IMG/VR virus record: IMGVR_UViG_3300027668_000131
Location: 1 to 20,921 of that record
Strand: one strand, 5' to 3'
DNA from: a virus
Length of the DNA: 20,921 nucleotides
Shown here: positions 1-7,336 of the stretch, one piece after another
Position numbering within the stretch: the stretch's first letter is position 1
Layout of the letters: the number at the start of each line of letters is the position of its first letter
Notes under the pieces: model-generated
What the model saw: only the letters and a program-made list of their open reading frames with translations
Databases searched by the model: none
Told to the model about the DNA's origin: nothing
Made by a program: the position numbers and the translations under genes

Positions 1-249
1 CTTGTAAATTATCTGATCTGGCTCTTTTATATTGTTTATTGTCTTGATCCTCTGTATGCCTTGCTATATATGACCCCTAGGGGTTAGGTTCTTCTGGCCT
101 TATGCACTGAGCAGGTTGGAGCACCCTTTTCTTGCGTAGCGACAGCCATTAGACATTCACCGTATTTATAATACAAACTCTTATTTTGAAATTGATGTAT
201 ATATGAGTTATATTTACCATACAGAGTATAGATATTTATAAATAACAAT
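1..249. other. Left flank without a convincing gene; possible packaging (cos-like) region
   Basis: These bases precede the small terminase gene, the place where lambda-type phages carry their packaging site. I see a perfect 12-bp palindrome at 73-84, a 9-bp direct repeat TATATATGA (65-73 and 198-206) and a perfect TATAAT at 167-172 that has no good -35 partner. Frame 1 is open from the window edge to a stop at 85-87 and would encode 28 mostly hydrophobic residues. That could be the tail of an upstream membrane protein, but its start is outside the window. Assigning a packaging role is inference from gene order only. Confidence 0.3.
73..84. repeat. 12-bp perfect palindrome ACCCCTAGGGGT
   Basis: The twelve bases are self-complementary. 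The next pair outward (G72/T85) would be a wobble pair in RNA, and the following pair (T71/A86) matches. It is the most GC-rich short run in an AT-rich flank and lies 165 bp upstream of the small terminase start. It could be a protein-binding operator or part of a packaging site. With no loop, it is not a good RNA hairpin. Confidence 0.5.
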
Positions 250-774
250 TTGAGCACACGAAAGGAACTAGCAGAGCATTTGGACTTATCGATTCAGTCT
301 ATTTCAGACTTGATTGGCAAAGGAGTGCTATTAATAGGCTCTGGCAGATCGCCGGTGAACATTGATGCGTGTCGAATACAGTATATAAATTATATAAGGA
401 AAGCCGCTAGGTATACAAAAAGAGACGGCACTGGTGATATTACTGAAGAGAAGACAAAGCTAACGGCGGCTCAAGCAAGAAAGGCAGAATTGGAAGTAGA
501 AATAATGGAGGGAAAGCTTGTACCTATACAAGAAGTAGAAGAGTTCTTAATTGAACGCTTTTCCAATGCTAGGGCTAAGTGGTTGGCAGTACCTTCAAGA
601 ATTGCACATAAAGTAATAACTGTTGAAACTTTTGCTGAGGCAGAAATTGAAATAAAGGAAGGAATATACGAAGGCTTAAGCGAGCTTGCTAATGATGGAA
701 TACCTGAAAAATATAGAACGAGTGATCGAGGCTACCAATCAGATTTGGACTCCACCACCGAATCTGAAGATTAG
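250..774 (+). CDS. terS: Terminase small subunit (Nu1-like)
   Basis: This is the DNA-recognition subunit of the packaging motor. It binds the packaging site and loads the large subunit. The N-terminal ~45 residues look like a helix-turn-helix unit (KELAEHLDLSIQSISDLIGK), as in the Nu1 family. The middle (about residues 67-92) holds the LTAAQARKAELEVE segment and following KLVP that I associate with Nu1-like small terminases. Length (174 residues) is close to lambda Nu1 (181). The start is TTG at 250; an in-frame stop at 229-231 and the absence of ATG or GTG before residue 85 leave little alternative, and no Shine-Dalgarno sequence is evident. The 3' end overlaps the large-subunit gene in another frame. 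Its position directly before the GpA-type gene supports the call. Confidence 0.85.
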   Translation: MSTRKELAEHLDLSIQSISDLIGKGVLLIGSGRSPVNIDACRIQYINYIRKAARYTKRDGTGDITEEKTKLTAAQARKAELEVEIMEGKLVPIQEVEEFLIERFSNARAKWLAVPSRIAHKVITVETFAEAEIEIKEGIYEGLSELANDGIPEKYRTSDRGYQSDLDSTTESED

Positions 775-2530
775 CGATTGGGCTGATACTTACAGACGGC
801 TATCTCCAGAATCTTCTGCTGAGAGTGGGCAGTGGCGAACTGATAGAGCTCCTTATCAAAGAGAAATCATGGATGCTTTTAATGATCCAGAAAATCAACG
901 TATCGTTTGGATGAAGTCTTCTCAGGTTGGTGCTACTGAGGTGCTTTTAAATGTCATTGGTTACTACATAGACCAAGACCCAGCCCCAATGCTAATTATG
1001 CAACCGACACTTGCTATGGCTCAAGCTTTTAGTAAAGACAGGCTATCAACAATGATTCGTGATTCTGAGAAAATAAGAGATAGCGTCAAAGACCCTAGAA
1101 GTAGAGATTCAGGCAATACTGTTTTATCTAAGAAGTTTATAGGTGGCAATTTAACAATGGTGGGCTCTAACAGTGCAGCAGGTCTTGCTTCACGAGCCAT
1201 TCGAATAATGTTGGCGGACGAGTGTGATAGGTACGAGGCTAGTGCCGGAGCAGAGGGCGACCCTATATCCCTAGCAACAAAAAGAACCACTACCTTTTGG
1301 AATCGTAAAATATATCTATGCTCAACACCAACTATCAAGGGCTTATCAAGAATTGAAACTGCTTTTGAGGAATCAGACAAAAGATTTTATTATGTTCCTT
1401 GCCCCGAATGTGAGGTTAAACAAGTTTTAAGTTGGAAGAATATTGTATGGGATGAAAACAAACCAGAGACAGCAGCTTACGCTTGTAATGATTGTGGATC
1501 AGTAATTAATGAAACTAAGAAACAATGGATGATAAAGCACGGAGAATGGAGAGCAACGGCTAAAAAAACCAATACAGCAGGATTCCACATATCAGAACTG
1601 TATTCTCCTTGGTCTACATGGGCTGAAATGGCAATAAACTTCTTAGAGGCCAAAAAGAACCCTGAAATGCTAAAAACGTGGATTAACACCAGTTTAGGAG
1701 AATCTTGGGAAGAACAGGGCGAAACGGTTGAATATGAGACTTTACTTGGAAGAAGACTTAATTATGACCACACATCAATACCAGAAAGCGTATTAGTAAT
1801 AACTGCCGGAGTTGACACCCAAAAAGACCGTCTGGAATTACAATTGGTTGGTTGGGGTAAGGATTATGAAGCTTGGGTTTGTGACTTTAAGATATTTTGG
1901 GGCGACCCTAACGCAATGAATGTTTGGTCTGAACTTGATGAATATTTAAAACGAAGATTTAAAACAGAATCTAATAGATCAATTCCAATATCATGCTGCA
2001 CAATCGATTCAGGTGGCCATTCGACCAACGCCGTTTATGAATTTACAAAGCCAAGGCAGGCTAGAAGAATATTTGCGGTAAAAGGATTGAGTGTTGCAGG
2101 CAAGCCAATTGCAAACAGACCTTCCTTTGTTGGTAAAAACAAAGCTGTATTATATGGAGTAGGAACTGATACAGCTAAAGAGGCTATATTTTCACGCCTA
2201 GCAGCTCTTCCAGAGGCTACTACATTACATTTTTGCTCTGATCTTGACGAGGAATACTTTAAACAGCTAACTGCTGAGAAAAGGGTTACTAAATACATAA
2301 GAGGTCGTAAGCAACTAGTATGGAAGCAGGTTCGAAGTAGAAACGAGGCTCTTGACACGCTTGTTTACAATTTTGCAGCTATTTACATACTAAACCCTAG
2401 TTTCAATGCTATAGAAGAAAAAATAGTCACCGGCACTAAAGAGACCGAAGATGTTGATGATAATAGTCCATTAATCAGACAAAGAACCAGAGGCAATACC
2501 AATTTTGCTAGTAATTGGAAAGATATATAA
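692..2530 (+). CDS. terL: Terminase large subunit (GpA family)
   Basis: This is the ATPase and nuclease that cuts phage DNA and drives it through the portal. The DWADTYRRLSPESSAE segment near the N-terminus is typical of the lambda gpA family. Counting from the TTG at 686 (subtract 2 for the ATG used here), the P-loop equivalent KSSQVGATE is at about 77-85. It lacks the usual GKT, as is normal for gpA-like proteins. A Walker B-like IMLADE is at 174-179, CPEC (239-242) and CNDC (267-270) form a probable zinc-binding pair, and acidic AGVDTQKD (374-381) and TIDSGG (439-444) suit the RNase H-like nuclease domain. The start is uncertain: TTG 686, ATG 692, ATG 695 and GTG 722 are all in frame and none has a strong ribosome site. 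It overlaps the small subunit gene by about 80 bp. Confidence 0.95.
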   Translation: MMEYLKNIERVIEATNQIWTPPPNLKISDWADTYRRLSPESSAESGQWRTDRAPYQREIMDAFNDPENQRIVWMKSSQVGATEVLLNVIGYYIDQDPAPMLIMQPTLAMAQAFSKDRLSTMIRDSEKIRDSVKDPRSRDSGNTVLSKKFIGGNLTMVGSNSAAGLASRAIRIMLADECDRYEASAGAEGDPISLATKRTTTFWNRKIYLCSTPTIKGLSRIETAFEESDKRFYYVPCPECEVKQVLSWKNIVWDENKPETAAYACNDCGSVINETKKQWMIKHGEWRATAKKTNTAGFHISELYSPWSTWAEMAINFLEAKKNPEMLKTWINTSLGESWEEQGETVEYETLLGRRLNYDHTSIPESVLVITAGVDTQKDRLELQLVGWGKDYEAWVCDFKIFWGDPNAMNVWSELDEYLKRRFKTESNRSIPISCCTIDSGGHSTNAVYEFTKPRQARRIFAVKGLSVAGKPIANRPSFVGKNKAVLYGVGTDTAKEAIFSRLAALPEATTLHFCSDLDEEYFKQLTAEKRVTKYIRGRKQLVWKQVRSRNEALDTLVYNFAAIYILNPSFNAIEEKIVTGTKETEDVDDNSPLIRQRTRGNTNFASNWKDI

Positions 2531-2611
2531 ACTTCATACCATAGAGTTGACTTATTTATAAAAAACCTTAGTGTCTTATATAGATTAATTTAAAATATAT
2601 GAGGTTTTTAC

Positions 2612-3175
2612 TTGAGCAACGCTTTCGATTCAAACAACTATCCACTAGAAGTTGATCCCGTTTTACAAAAAGGTGATTTCTGGGCGTGGAAAAAAACTGG
2701 TTTAACAACCGACTACCCATTTTCCTTGTATTCAGTAAAGTATAAATTTCATCACCTAAGCGGTTCAACACCTCTTTTCTTTACTGTAACAGCAACAGAA
2801 GTAGATGATGAGTATGTATTCTCAACATCAACCACTACATCCCATCCGGCGGGTGAATATAAGTGGACGGCAATTGTAATAAGAACTTCTGACTCTGTAG
2901 AGGCAATAATTGGCGAAGGTTATGTAACTGTTGTTGATGATGCTATTAGATCACACGCAAAAATAGTTTTAGATAGTATTGAGGCTGTAATCGAAGGTAG
3001 AGCAAATATGGATCAGGCAAGCATGAGCATTGCTGGCAGATCACTTTCCAGAACGCCTATAGAAGAATTACTTCTATTAAGAAGTAGATATAAGTCTGAA
3101 TGGCTAAAAGAAGTAAAACTAGCAAGACTTAAAAATGGGAAAGCCTCTGGAAACACAATAAGGGTGCAATTCTAA
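2612..3175 (+). CDS. gpW-like head-tail joining protein with an extra N-terminal domain
   Basis: It lies between large terminase and portal, exactly where lambda has W, whose product closes the filled head and receives the tail. Lambda gpW has 68 residues; this protein has 187. The last ~75 residues read as a gpW-like unit: a helix (SHAKIVLDSIEAVIEG), a short hairpin region, then a second helix opened by RTPIEELLLLRSRYKSEW, ending in a basic tail GNTIRVQF. The first ~110 residues are rich in Thr, Tyr and Phe with alternating polar/apolar pattern, suggesting a beta domain of unknown role. The start is TTG at 2612 with GAGG at 2601-2604, seven bases upstream; the nearby ATG at 2599 gives only a short peptide. 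The stop overlaps the portal start (TAATG). The joiner role is inferred from position and pattern. Confidence 0.65.
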   Translation: MSNAFDSNNYPLEVDPVLQKGDFWAWKKTGLTTDYPFSLYSVKYKFHHLSGSTPLFFTVTATEVDDEYVFSTSTTTSHPAGEYKWTAIVIRTSDSVEAIIGEGYVTVVDDAIRSHAKIVLDSIEAVIEGRANMDQASMSIAGRSLSRTPIEELLLLRSRYKSEWLKEVKLARLKNGKASGNTIRVQF

Positions 3176-4662
3176 TGGCTTGGTACAACAACATACTTAA
3201 AAGTAGAAAATTACAAACAAAAACAATTTATGCCAAACAGCGTTCATACTCAGGGGCTAGTAGAGATCGTTTCTTTACAGACTTTTCATCAACATCCTCA
3301 AGCCCAGACTCTGAAATACAGCCAAATATAAGAATATTAAGAGCAAGAGCCAGAGAGTTGGCTAGAAATGATAGTTATGTTTCAAGATATTTAAACTTGA
3401 TGATTTCAAATGTTGTTGGTAAGTCAGGAATAAGAATAAGTTCTAAAGCCAGAACAGATAGTGGTAACTTAGATATGGATGCCAATCAGCAAATTGAAAA
3501 AGCTTGGAAAGAATGGTGTAAACGTGGCGTTTGTACAGTAGACGGAAGAATGAGTTTTTTGGATTGTCAAAAATTATTCATTGAAACTCTTTATAGAGAT
3601 GGTGAAGTTTTAATACTCCATCGACAAGTAAAAGATGTTAATAAATTTGGTTACGCAATACGTTTTATAGAAGCTGATCGCTTAGACGAAGACTATAACG
3701 ATATAGCAGCAAACGGCAATCAGATAAAGATGGGCGTGGAAGTCGACTCTCACGACAGGCCAATTGCATACTATTTGTTTAAAGATCATCCGTATGACAC
3801 TTTATATTCTCACAAAAGAGAACATGACAGAGTACCTAAAGAAGAATTGATGCACATATTTCTTGCAAATAGACCGGAACAAACAAGAGGAATATCGCCA
3901 ATAGCAACTTCAATGGCTAATATTAAGATGTTAAATGGCTATCTTGAAGCAGAAATAGTCGCTGCACGGGTTGGGTCTTCCAAAATGGGGTTTTTCACCT
4001 CACCCGAAGGAAATTCTTACGTTGGTGATGATACGGCTGAAGATGGCTATGCTCCGGTGATGAACGCTTCTGCCGGAACATTTGAACAGCTTCCTAGTGG
4101 AATGTCGTTTCAATCATTTGATCCCAGTCATCCGTCAACAGCTTTTGAATCATTTACAAAATCAGTTTTAAGATCAATAGCCTCTGGTTTAAACATTTCA
4201 TATCATTCGCTTTCAAATGATCTTACTTCGGTTAATTACTCTAGTATCAGGCAAGGAGCTCTCGAAGACAGAGCCGCTTATCAAATATCTCAGCAATTCA
4301 TGATTGAGCACATGATAGAGCCTATATTTAAACAATGGTTTCTCATGGCTATAGGATCAGAGCTTAAATTGCCACCGGAAAAGTTTGACAAATTCTTTAA
4401 TTCAACAAACTACATAGCAAGAGAGTGGGATTGGATCGACCCACAAAAGGAAATAAACGCAAAAATTGCAGGATTGCAAAATGGAATTACCACTTATTCA
4501 GACATAGCAAGCTCGCAGGGAAGGGATGCTGAAGAGTTAATGGAAATGCACCAGAAAGAGAAACAATTAATGGAACAATACGGAATAAAGTCCGCATATC
4601 AACCATTTGGACAAAAACAACCTGTACCGGCAGAAATTGACGGTTCAAAAGACGAGGAATAA
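3175..4662 (+). CDS. Portal protein (lambda gpB family)
   Basis: The portal is a dodecameric ring at one capsid vertex through which DNA enters and leaves and on which the tail is docked. The 495-residue length is near lambda gpB (533). Recognisable family stretches are RILRARARELARNDSYVSRY followed by a short Val/Gly-rich run (about residues 53-82), then FLDCQKLFIETLYRDGEVLI, RFIEADRLDEDYN, the HIFLANRPEQTRGISP segment that many lambda-type portals show, and the late DLTSVNYSSIRQGALEDR. The C-terminus is charged and probably flexible. The gene starts on the A of the preceding stop (TAATG), so it is probably translationally coupled to the gpW-like gene, and it ends two bases before the protease-capsid gene. 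Confidence 0.95.
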   Translation: MAWYNNILKSRKLQTKTIYAKQRSYSGASRDRFFTDFSSTSSSPDSEIQPNIRILRARARELARNDSYVSRYLNLMISNVVGKSGIRISSKARTDSGNLDMDANQQIEKAWKEWCKRGVCTVDGRMSFLDCQKLFIETLYRDGEVLILHRQVKDVNKFGYAIRFIEADRLDEDYNDIAANGNQIKMGVEVDSHDRPIAYYLFKDHPYDTLYSHKREHDRVPKEELMHIFLANRPEQTRGISPIATSMANIKMLNGYLEAEIVAARVGSSKMGFFTSPEGNSYVGDDTAEDGYAPVMNASAGTFEQLPSGMSFQSFDPSHPSTAFESFTKSVLRSIASGLNISYHSLSNDLTSVNYSSIRQGALEDRAAYQISQQFMIEHMIEPIFKQWFLMAIGSELKLPPEKFDKFFNSTNYIAREWDWIDPQKEINAKIAGLQNGITTYSDIASSQGRDAEELMEMHQKEKQLMEQYGIKSAYQPFGQKQPVPAEIDGSKDEE

Positions 4663-4664
4663 TT

Positions 4665-6683
4665 ATGTCAGAAAATTTAATAACAACTAGCGAGGAAAAT
4701 GAAATGGATGATATTAATATTGAAAACACCATTTCTGAGACTGAGGAAGTTGTAGAAACTGAAGTAGAGGAAGTGAAAGCTGAATCTGAAGAAGTGGAAA
4801 CGACTGAACCAGAGGAAATGGCTGTTGATGTTGATGAGAATGATGAGATGGATAGAGCGTGCTCTGGTGAAATTAATTACAGAACCATTGCTTTAGACAG
4901 ATCATCTTATATAGACGAAGAAAACAGAACTGTAAGAATTGGCGTATCAAGCGAGCAGCCTGTTGAAAGATCGTTTGGTTTAGAAGTCCTAGACCATAAA
5001 AGAGAATCTATAGATATGGAATTTATGGAATCTGGAAGAAGTCCTTTATTACTTGAGCATGACATGTCTCAGGTTATAGGCGTAGTAGAGAGATTTGAAA
5101 TTGATGAGACAGCAAAGAGGACAACTGCTGTAGTACGCTTCGGAAGAAGTGAACTTGCTTCAGAAATTTTTCAAGATATGTTAGACGGAATTCGTCAAAA
5201 CATATCAGTAGGTTACAGAATTAATAAAATGGAACGAGACAGCAATGACATCCTTGGAGATCATTATAGAGCTACTAGCTGGATGCCGATGGAAGTTAGC
5301 AGTGTGGCAATCGGGGCTGACAATTCGGCTGGGGTCGGGGTTGGACGTTCTAAAGAAAAACAAAATAAACAATTCAGGAAAATAAAAATGAGTGAACAAA
5401 ATAACATAGACGAAACGGCTGTAAGAGCTGAAGCGTCTGAAGCTGCTAAAGCAGCGATGCAAAAAGATAATGTAGGAATAGAAGCACTAGGCAAACTACA
5501 TAATCAAAGAGACTTAGCTGACAAAGCAATAAGAACAGGAACTAACCTAGAAAGCTTTAGAGGGGAACTTTTAGAAGCAATCCAGAGCAAACCTTTGGAA
5601 CTAGCACCAGCTACTGTTGGATTAAATGAAAAAGAGCAAAAAAGATATTCATTAATATCTGCTATTAATGCTGCTGGATCAGGCGATTGGTCAAAAGCTG
5701 GATATGAAAGAGAGATTTCAGAAGAAATCGCTAAAAGAACCGGAAGAGAAGCTAGAGGTTTTTATATGCCTTCAGATATCAACTTTGGAACAAGAACTCA
5801 GACTGTTGCCCCGAATGGAGCTGGTGGATTCTTAGTTGGTACAGATCACCTAGCCGACCAATTCATTGGTGCTTTATACGCCAAGCTAACAATTGGAAAT
5901 CTTGGTGCACGAGTTATGACCGGATTGCGTGGTGACGTGGCGATTCCGAAACTGGCTACTTCTGCTACTAATACAGCGTTTGTTGCTGAAGGTGGAGCAC
6001 CGACTGCTTCTGCCACTGTATTTGCTCAAGAAACGCTTACTCCTCGTACATTAGCAAATTTTGTTGATGTTTCAAGAAAACTGACACTTCAAAGTGACCC
6101 AAGTGTAGAAGCTATCTTAAGACAAGACATTATTAATGGTTTTGCTAGAAAAATTGACCAAGTTGCCATAAACGGCGGCGGTACAAATGAACCTAGTGGA
6201 ATTTTACAAAACAGTGATACAACTACTGTTTTAATGGGAACTAATGGAGCGGCTATAACATACGCAAAAATAGTTGAGATGATTAAAGCTGTAGACGTTT
6301 CTAACGCTATGGGCGGTAATCCTTCATTCCTAACTAACCCTAAAGTTATTGCTGCTCTTAGAACTGTTTCTAAGCAAGCTGGCGGTGCTGAAGGTAACTT
6401 CATAATGGAAGCGGTTAGTTCAATATTAGGCTACAACGTAGAAAGCTCTACATTAGTTCCAAGTAATCTTGTCAAAGGTAACTCAGGTGCTACATGTTCT
6501 GCTGCTATATTTGGAGACTTCTCAAACGTCATGCTTGGCTTCTGGTCAGGTGTTGATATTGTCGTTGACACATCTAGCTTATCTACTTCTGGTGGAACTA
6601 GAATTGCAACATTCCAAGATTTAGATGTTGGAATCAGACATGGTGAAGGCTTTGGTGTAATAAAAGATATCGTAGCTTCGTAA
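4665..6683 (+). CDS. Fused prohead protease and major capsid protein (HK97 type)
   Basis: One 672-residue frame carries two functions that HK97 splits into gp4 and gp5. Residues ~10-63 are strongly acidic and may act as a scaffold-like or targeting tail. Residues ~68-227 match the HK97-type prohead protease. The expected catalytic His sits in LLLEHDMSQVIG (H132) and the Ser in NISVGYRI (S181), the usual motifs of this family. Residues ~242-365 are charged and helical, resembling the delta/scaffold region that is cleaved off. Residues ~380-672 are the HK97-fold shell protein (GAGGFLVGTDHLADQFIGAL, AFVAEGGAP, DQVAINGGGTNEPSGIL). The start at 4665 has GAGGAA just upstream. A second in-frame start at 5388 is listed separately. 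Neighbours are the portal upstream and a terminator downstream. Confidence 0.92.
   Translation: MSENLITTSEENEMDDINIENTISETEEVVETEVEEVKAESEEVETTEPEEMAVDVDENDEMDRACSGEINYRTIALDRSSYIDEENRTVRIGVSSEQPVERSFGLEVLDHKRESIDMEFMESGRSPLLLEHDMSQVIGVVERFEIDETAKRTTAVVRFGRSELASEIFQDMLDGIRQNISVGYRINKMERDSNDILGDHYRATSWMPMEVSSVAIGADNSAGVGVGRSKEKQNKQFRKIKMSEQNNIDETAVRAEASEAAKAAMQKDNVGIEALGKLHNQRDLADKAIRTGTNLESFRGELLEAIQSKPLELAPATVGLNEKEQKRYSLISAINAAGSGDWSKAGYEREISEEIAKRTGREARGFYMPSDINFGTRTQTVAPNGAGGFLVGTDHLADQFIGALYAKLTIGNLGARVMTGLRGDVAIPKLATSATNTAFVAEGGAPTASATVFAQETLTPRTLANFVDVSRKLTLQSDPSVEAILRQDIINGFARKIDQVAINGGGTNEPSGILQNSDTTTVLMGTNGAAITYAKIVEMIKAVDVSNAMGGNPSFLTNPKVIAALRTVSKQAGGAEGNFIMEAVSSILGYNVESSTLVPSNLVKGNSGATCSAAIFGDFSNVMLGFWSGVDIVVDTSSLSTSGGTRIATFQDLDVGIRHGEGFGVIKDIVAS
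5388..6683 (+). CDS. Probable nested product: capsid protein alone from an internal start
   Basis: ATG at 5388 is in frame with the fusion gene (its residue 242) and is preceded by AGGAA at 5376-5380 with a seven-base gap, a better-placed ribosome site than many real starts here. It lies exactly at the domain boundary, just after the protease domain and a Lys-rich linker. Initiation there would give a 431-residue scaffold-domain plus capsid protein without the protease. Since a shell needs hundreds of capsid subunits and few proteases, such a product makes sense. Lambda C/Nu3 is an established precedent for a nested in-frame start in this region. Use of this start is inference, not shown by sequence alone. 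Confidence 0.55.
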   Translation: MSEQNNIDETAVRAEASEAAKAAMQKDNVGIEALGKLHNQRDLADKAIRTGTNLESFRGELLEAIQSKPLELAPATVGLNEKEQKRYSLISAINAAGSGDWSKAGYEREISEEIAKRTGREARGFYMPSDINFGTRTQTVAPNGAGGFLVGTDHLADQFIGALYAKLTIGNLGARVMTGLRGDVAIPKLATSATNTAFVAEGGAPTASATVFAQETLTPRTLANFVDVSRKLTLQSDPSVEAILRQDIINGFARKIDQVAINGGGTNEPSGILQNSDTTTVLMGTNGAAITYAKIVEMIKAVDVSNAMGGNPSFLTNPKVIAALRTVSKQAGGAEGNFIMEAVSSILGYNVESSTLVPSNLVKGNSGATCSAAIFGDFSNVMLGFWSGVDIVVDTSSLSTSGGTRIATFQDLDVGIRHGEGFGVIKDIVAS

Positions 6684-6697
6684 GTTACTTATTGATT

Positions 6698-6728
6698 GGG
6701 TAGCCTTAATTGGCTACCCCTTTTTTTT
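6698..6728 (+). terminator. Rho-independent terminator after the capsid gene
   Basis: A perfect 8-bp stem GGGTAGCC (6698-6705) and GGCTACCC (6712-6719) encloses the six-base loop TTAATT. It is followed by one C and eight T (6721-6728). This is the only textbook terminator I found. It sits 14 bases after the capsid stop and ends 12 bases before the next ATG, so it probably limits rather than stops readthrough, giving more capsid mRNA than tail mRNA. Confidence 0.85.
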
Positions 6729-6740
6729 AAGGAAAATAGT

Positions 6741-6929
6741 ATGGAAATAATGATGATAAAAGAATTTCATGTAAGAGGAATTCCAAGAGAAGTTGGTGAA
6801 GTAGTAGATGTCTCTGAGGCAGAAGCTCTTCAATATACAAGTGGCGGCGTTGCAGAAAATGTTACGGACAAGAAAAAACCACTAACAAACAAAACAGTCA
6901 AACCTCTAAACAAGAGAACGGCTAAATAA
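6741..6929 (+). CDS. Small protein with Lys-rich tail, gpFI position, function unknown
   Basis: The protein has 62 residues. The start is ATG at 6741 with AAGGAA at 6729-6734, six bases upstream. An in-frame TTG at 6696 would place the terminator hairpin inside the gene and is rejected. The first ~40 residues (including VRGIPREVGEVVDVSEAEAL) look like a small compact unit; the last ~20 residues are Lys/Asn/Thr-rich and probably disordered. It follows the capsid gene where lambda carries FI, a head-assembly and packaging helper, but it is half that length and I see no clear homology. A role in head completion is inferred from position only. Confidence 0.7.
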   Translation: MEIMMIKEFHVRGIPREVGEVVDVSEAEALQYTSGGVAENVTDKKKPLTNKTVKPLNKRTAK

Positions 6930-6931
6930 CA

Positions 6932-7336
6932 ATGCCTTTAGAGAGTAGCAGAGATTTTAACTCGTATGTAAACACGGCTACAGGCCATGGTGTTACAGCT
7001 ACTTTTTTTGAGGTTCAAGGAGTTCTATGGGATGACAGAACTTCTTTAATAGATACATGGCTAGATGTAGATTCTGGTAACTCGTATTCAGTTAATATTA
7101 TTATAGATCAGGAATACTTTAATATTGAAGGCGGTTCTATACCTGTTGCTGGTTATCAACCAAGAGCTATTATGAAAAGCTCTGATGCTCCTTATATATC
7201 CCAAGAGGACAAGCTAAGAGTAGATGCAATAACAACAAACAAGGGAAATGTATTAAAGCCAGAGACAACATTTATAGTTAAAACAGTTGAACCAGATAAC
7301 ACTGGTTTAGTTTCTTTAGTTCTGGAGGAAATCTAA
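6932..7336 (+). CDS. Head-tail connector-like protein, copy 1 (gpFII-like position)
   Basis: The 134-residue protein is the first of two adjacent paralogues. It opens with RDFNSYVNTATGHGVTATF and closes with TGLVSLVLEEI, and the neighbour shows the same opening, middle (NIIIDQEYFNIEGG against DIILNNEYVDLQEG) and closing pattern. The beta-rich pattern and the position between capsid genes and tail terminator suit a head-tail connector of the gpFII/attachment type, which sits between portal complex and tail. Copy 1 carries about 17 extra residues, around the DRTSLIDTWLDVDSGNSY stretch near residue 40. It starts two bases after the previous stop, and its stop overlaps the next ATG. The connector assignment is by position and fold impression; paralogy is directly visible. 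Confidence 0.65.
   Translation: MPLESSRDFNSYVNTATGHGVTATFFEVQGVLWDDRTSLIDTWLDVDSGNSYSVNIIIDQEYFNIEGGSIPVAGYQPRAIMKSSDAPYISQEDKLRVDAITTNKGNVLKPETTFIVKTVEPDNTGLVSLVLEEI

Noticed and set aside
85-125. tRNA or attachment site in the left flank
   Set aside because: No cloverleaf, T-arm sequence or CCA end could be fitted, and there is no integrase nearby.
237-244. TATAAATA (T4-like late promoter octamer) at 237, 8681 and 18908, near gene starts
   Set aside because: The same octamer also occurs inside coding sequence (for example 10242 and near 14205), about as often as chance predicts in AT-rich DNA, and no T4-type late sigma factor is visible.
2547-2582. TTGACT with downstream TATATA in the gap before the gpW-like gene
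   Set aside because: The spacer is about 24 bases, too long for a sigma-70 promoter, and AT-rich matches are expected by chance here.
6696-6740. TTG at 6696 as an earlier start of the small gene at 6741
   Set aside because: It would translate through the terminator stem and T tract, whereas ATG 6741 has a well-placed AAGGAA.
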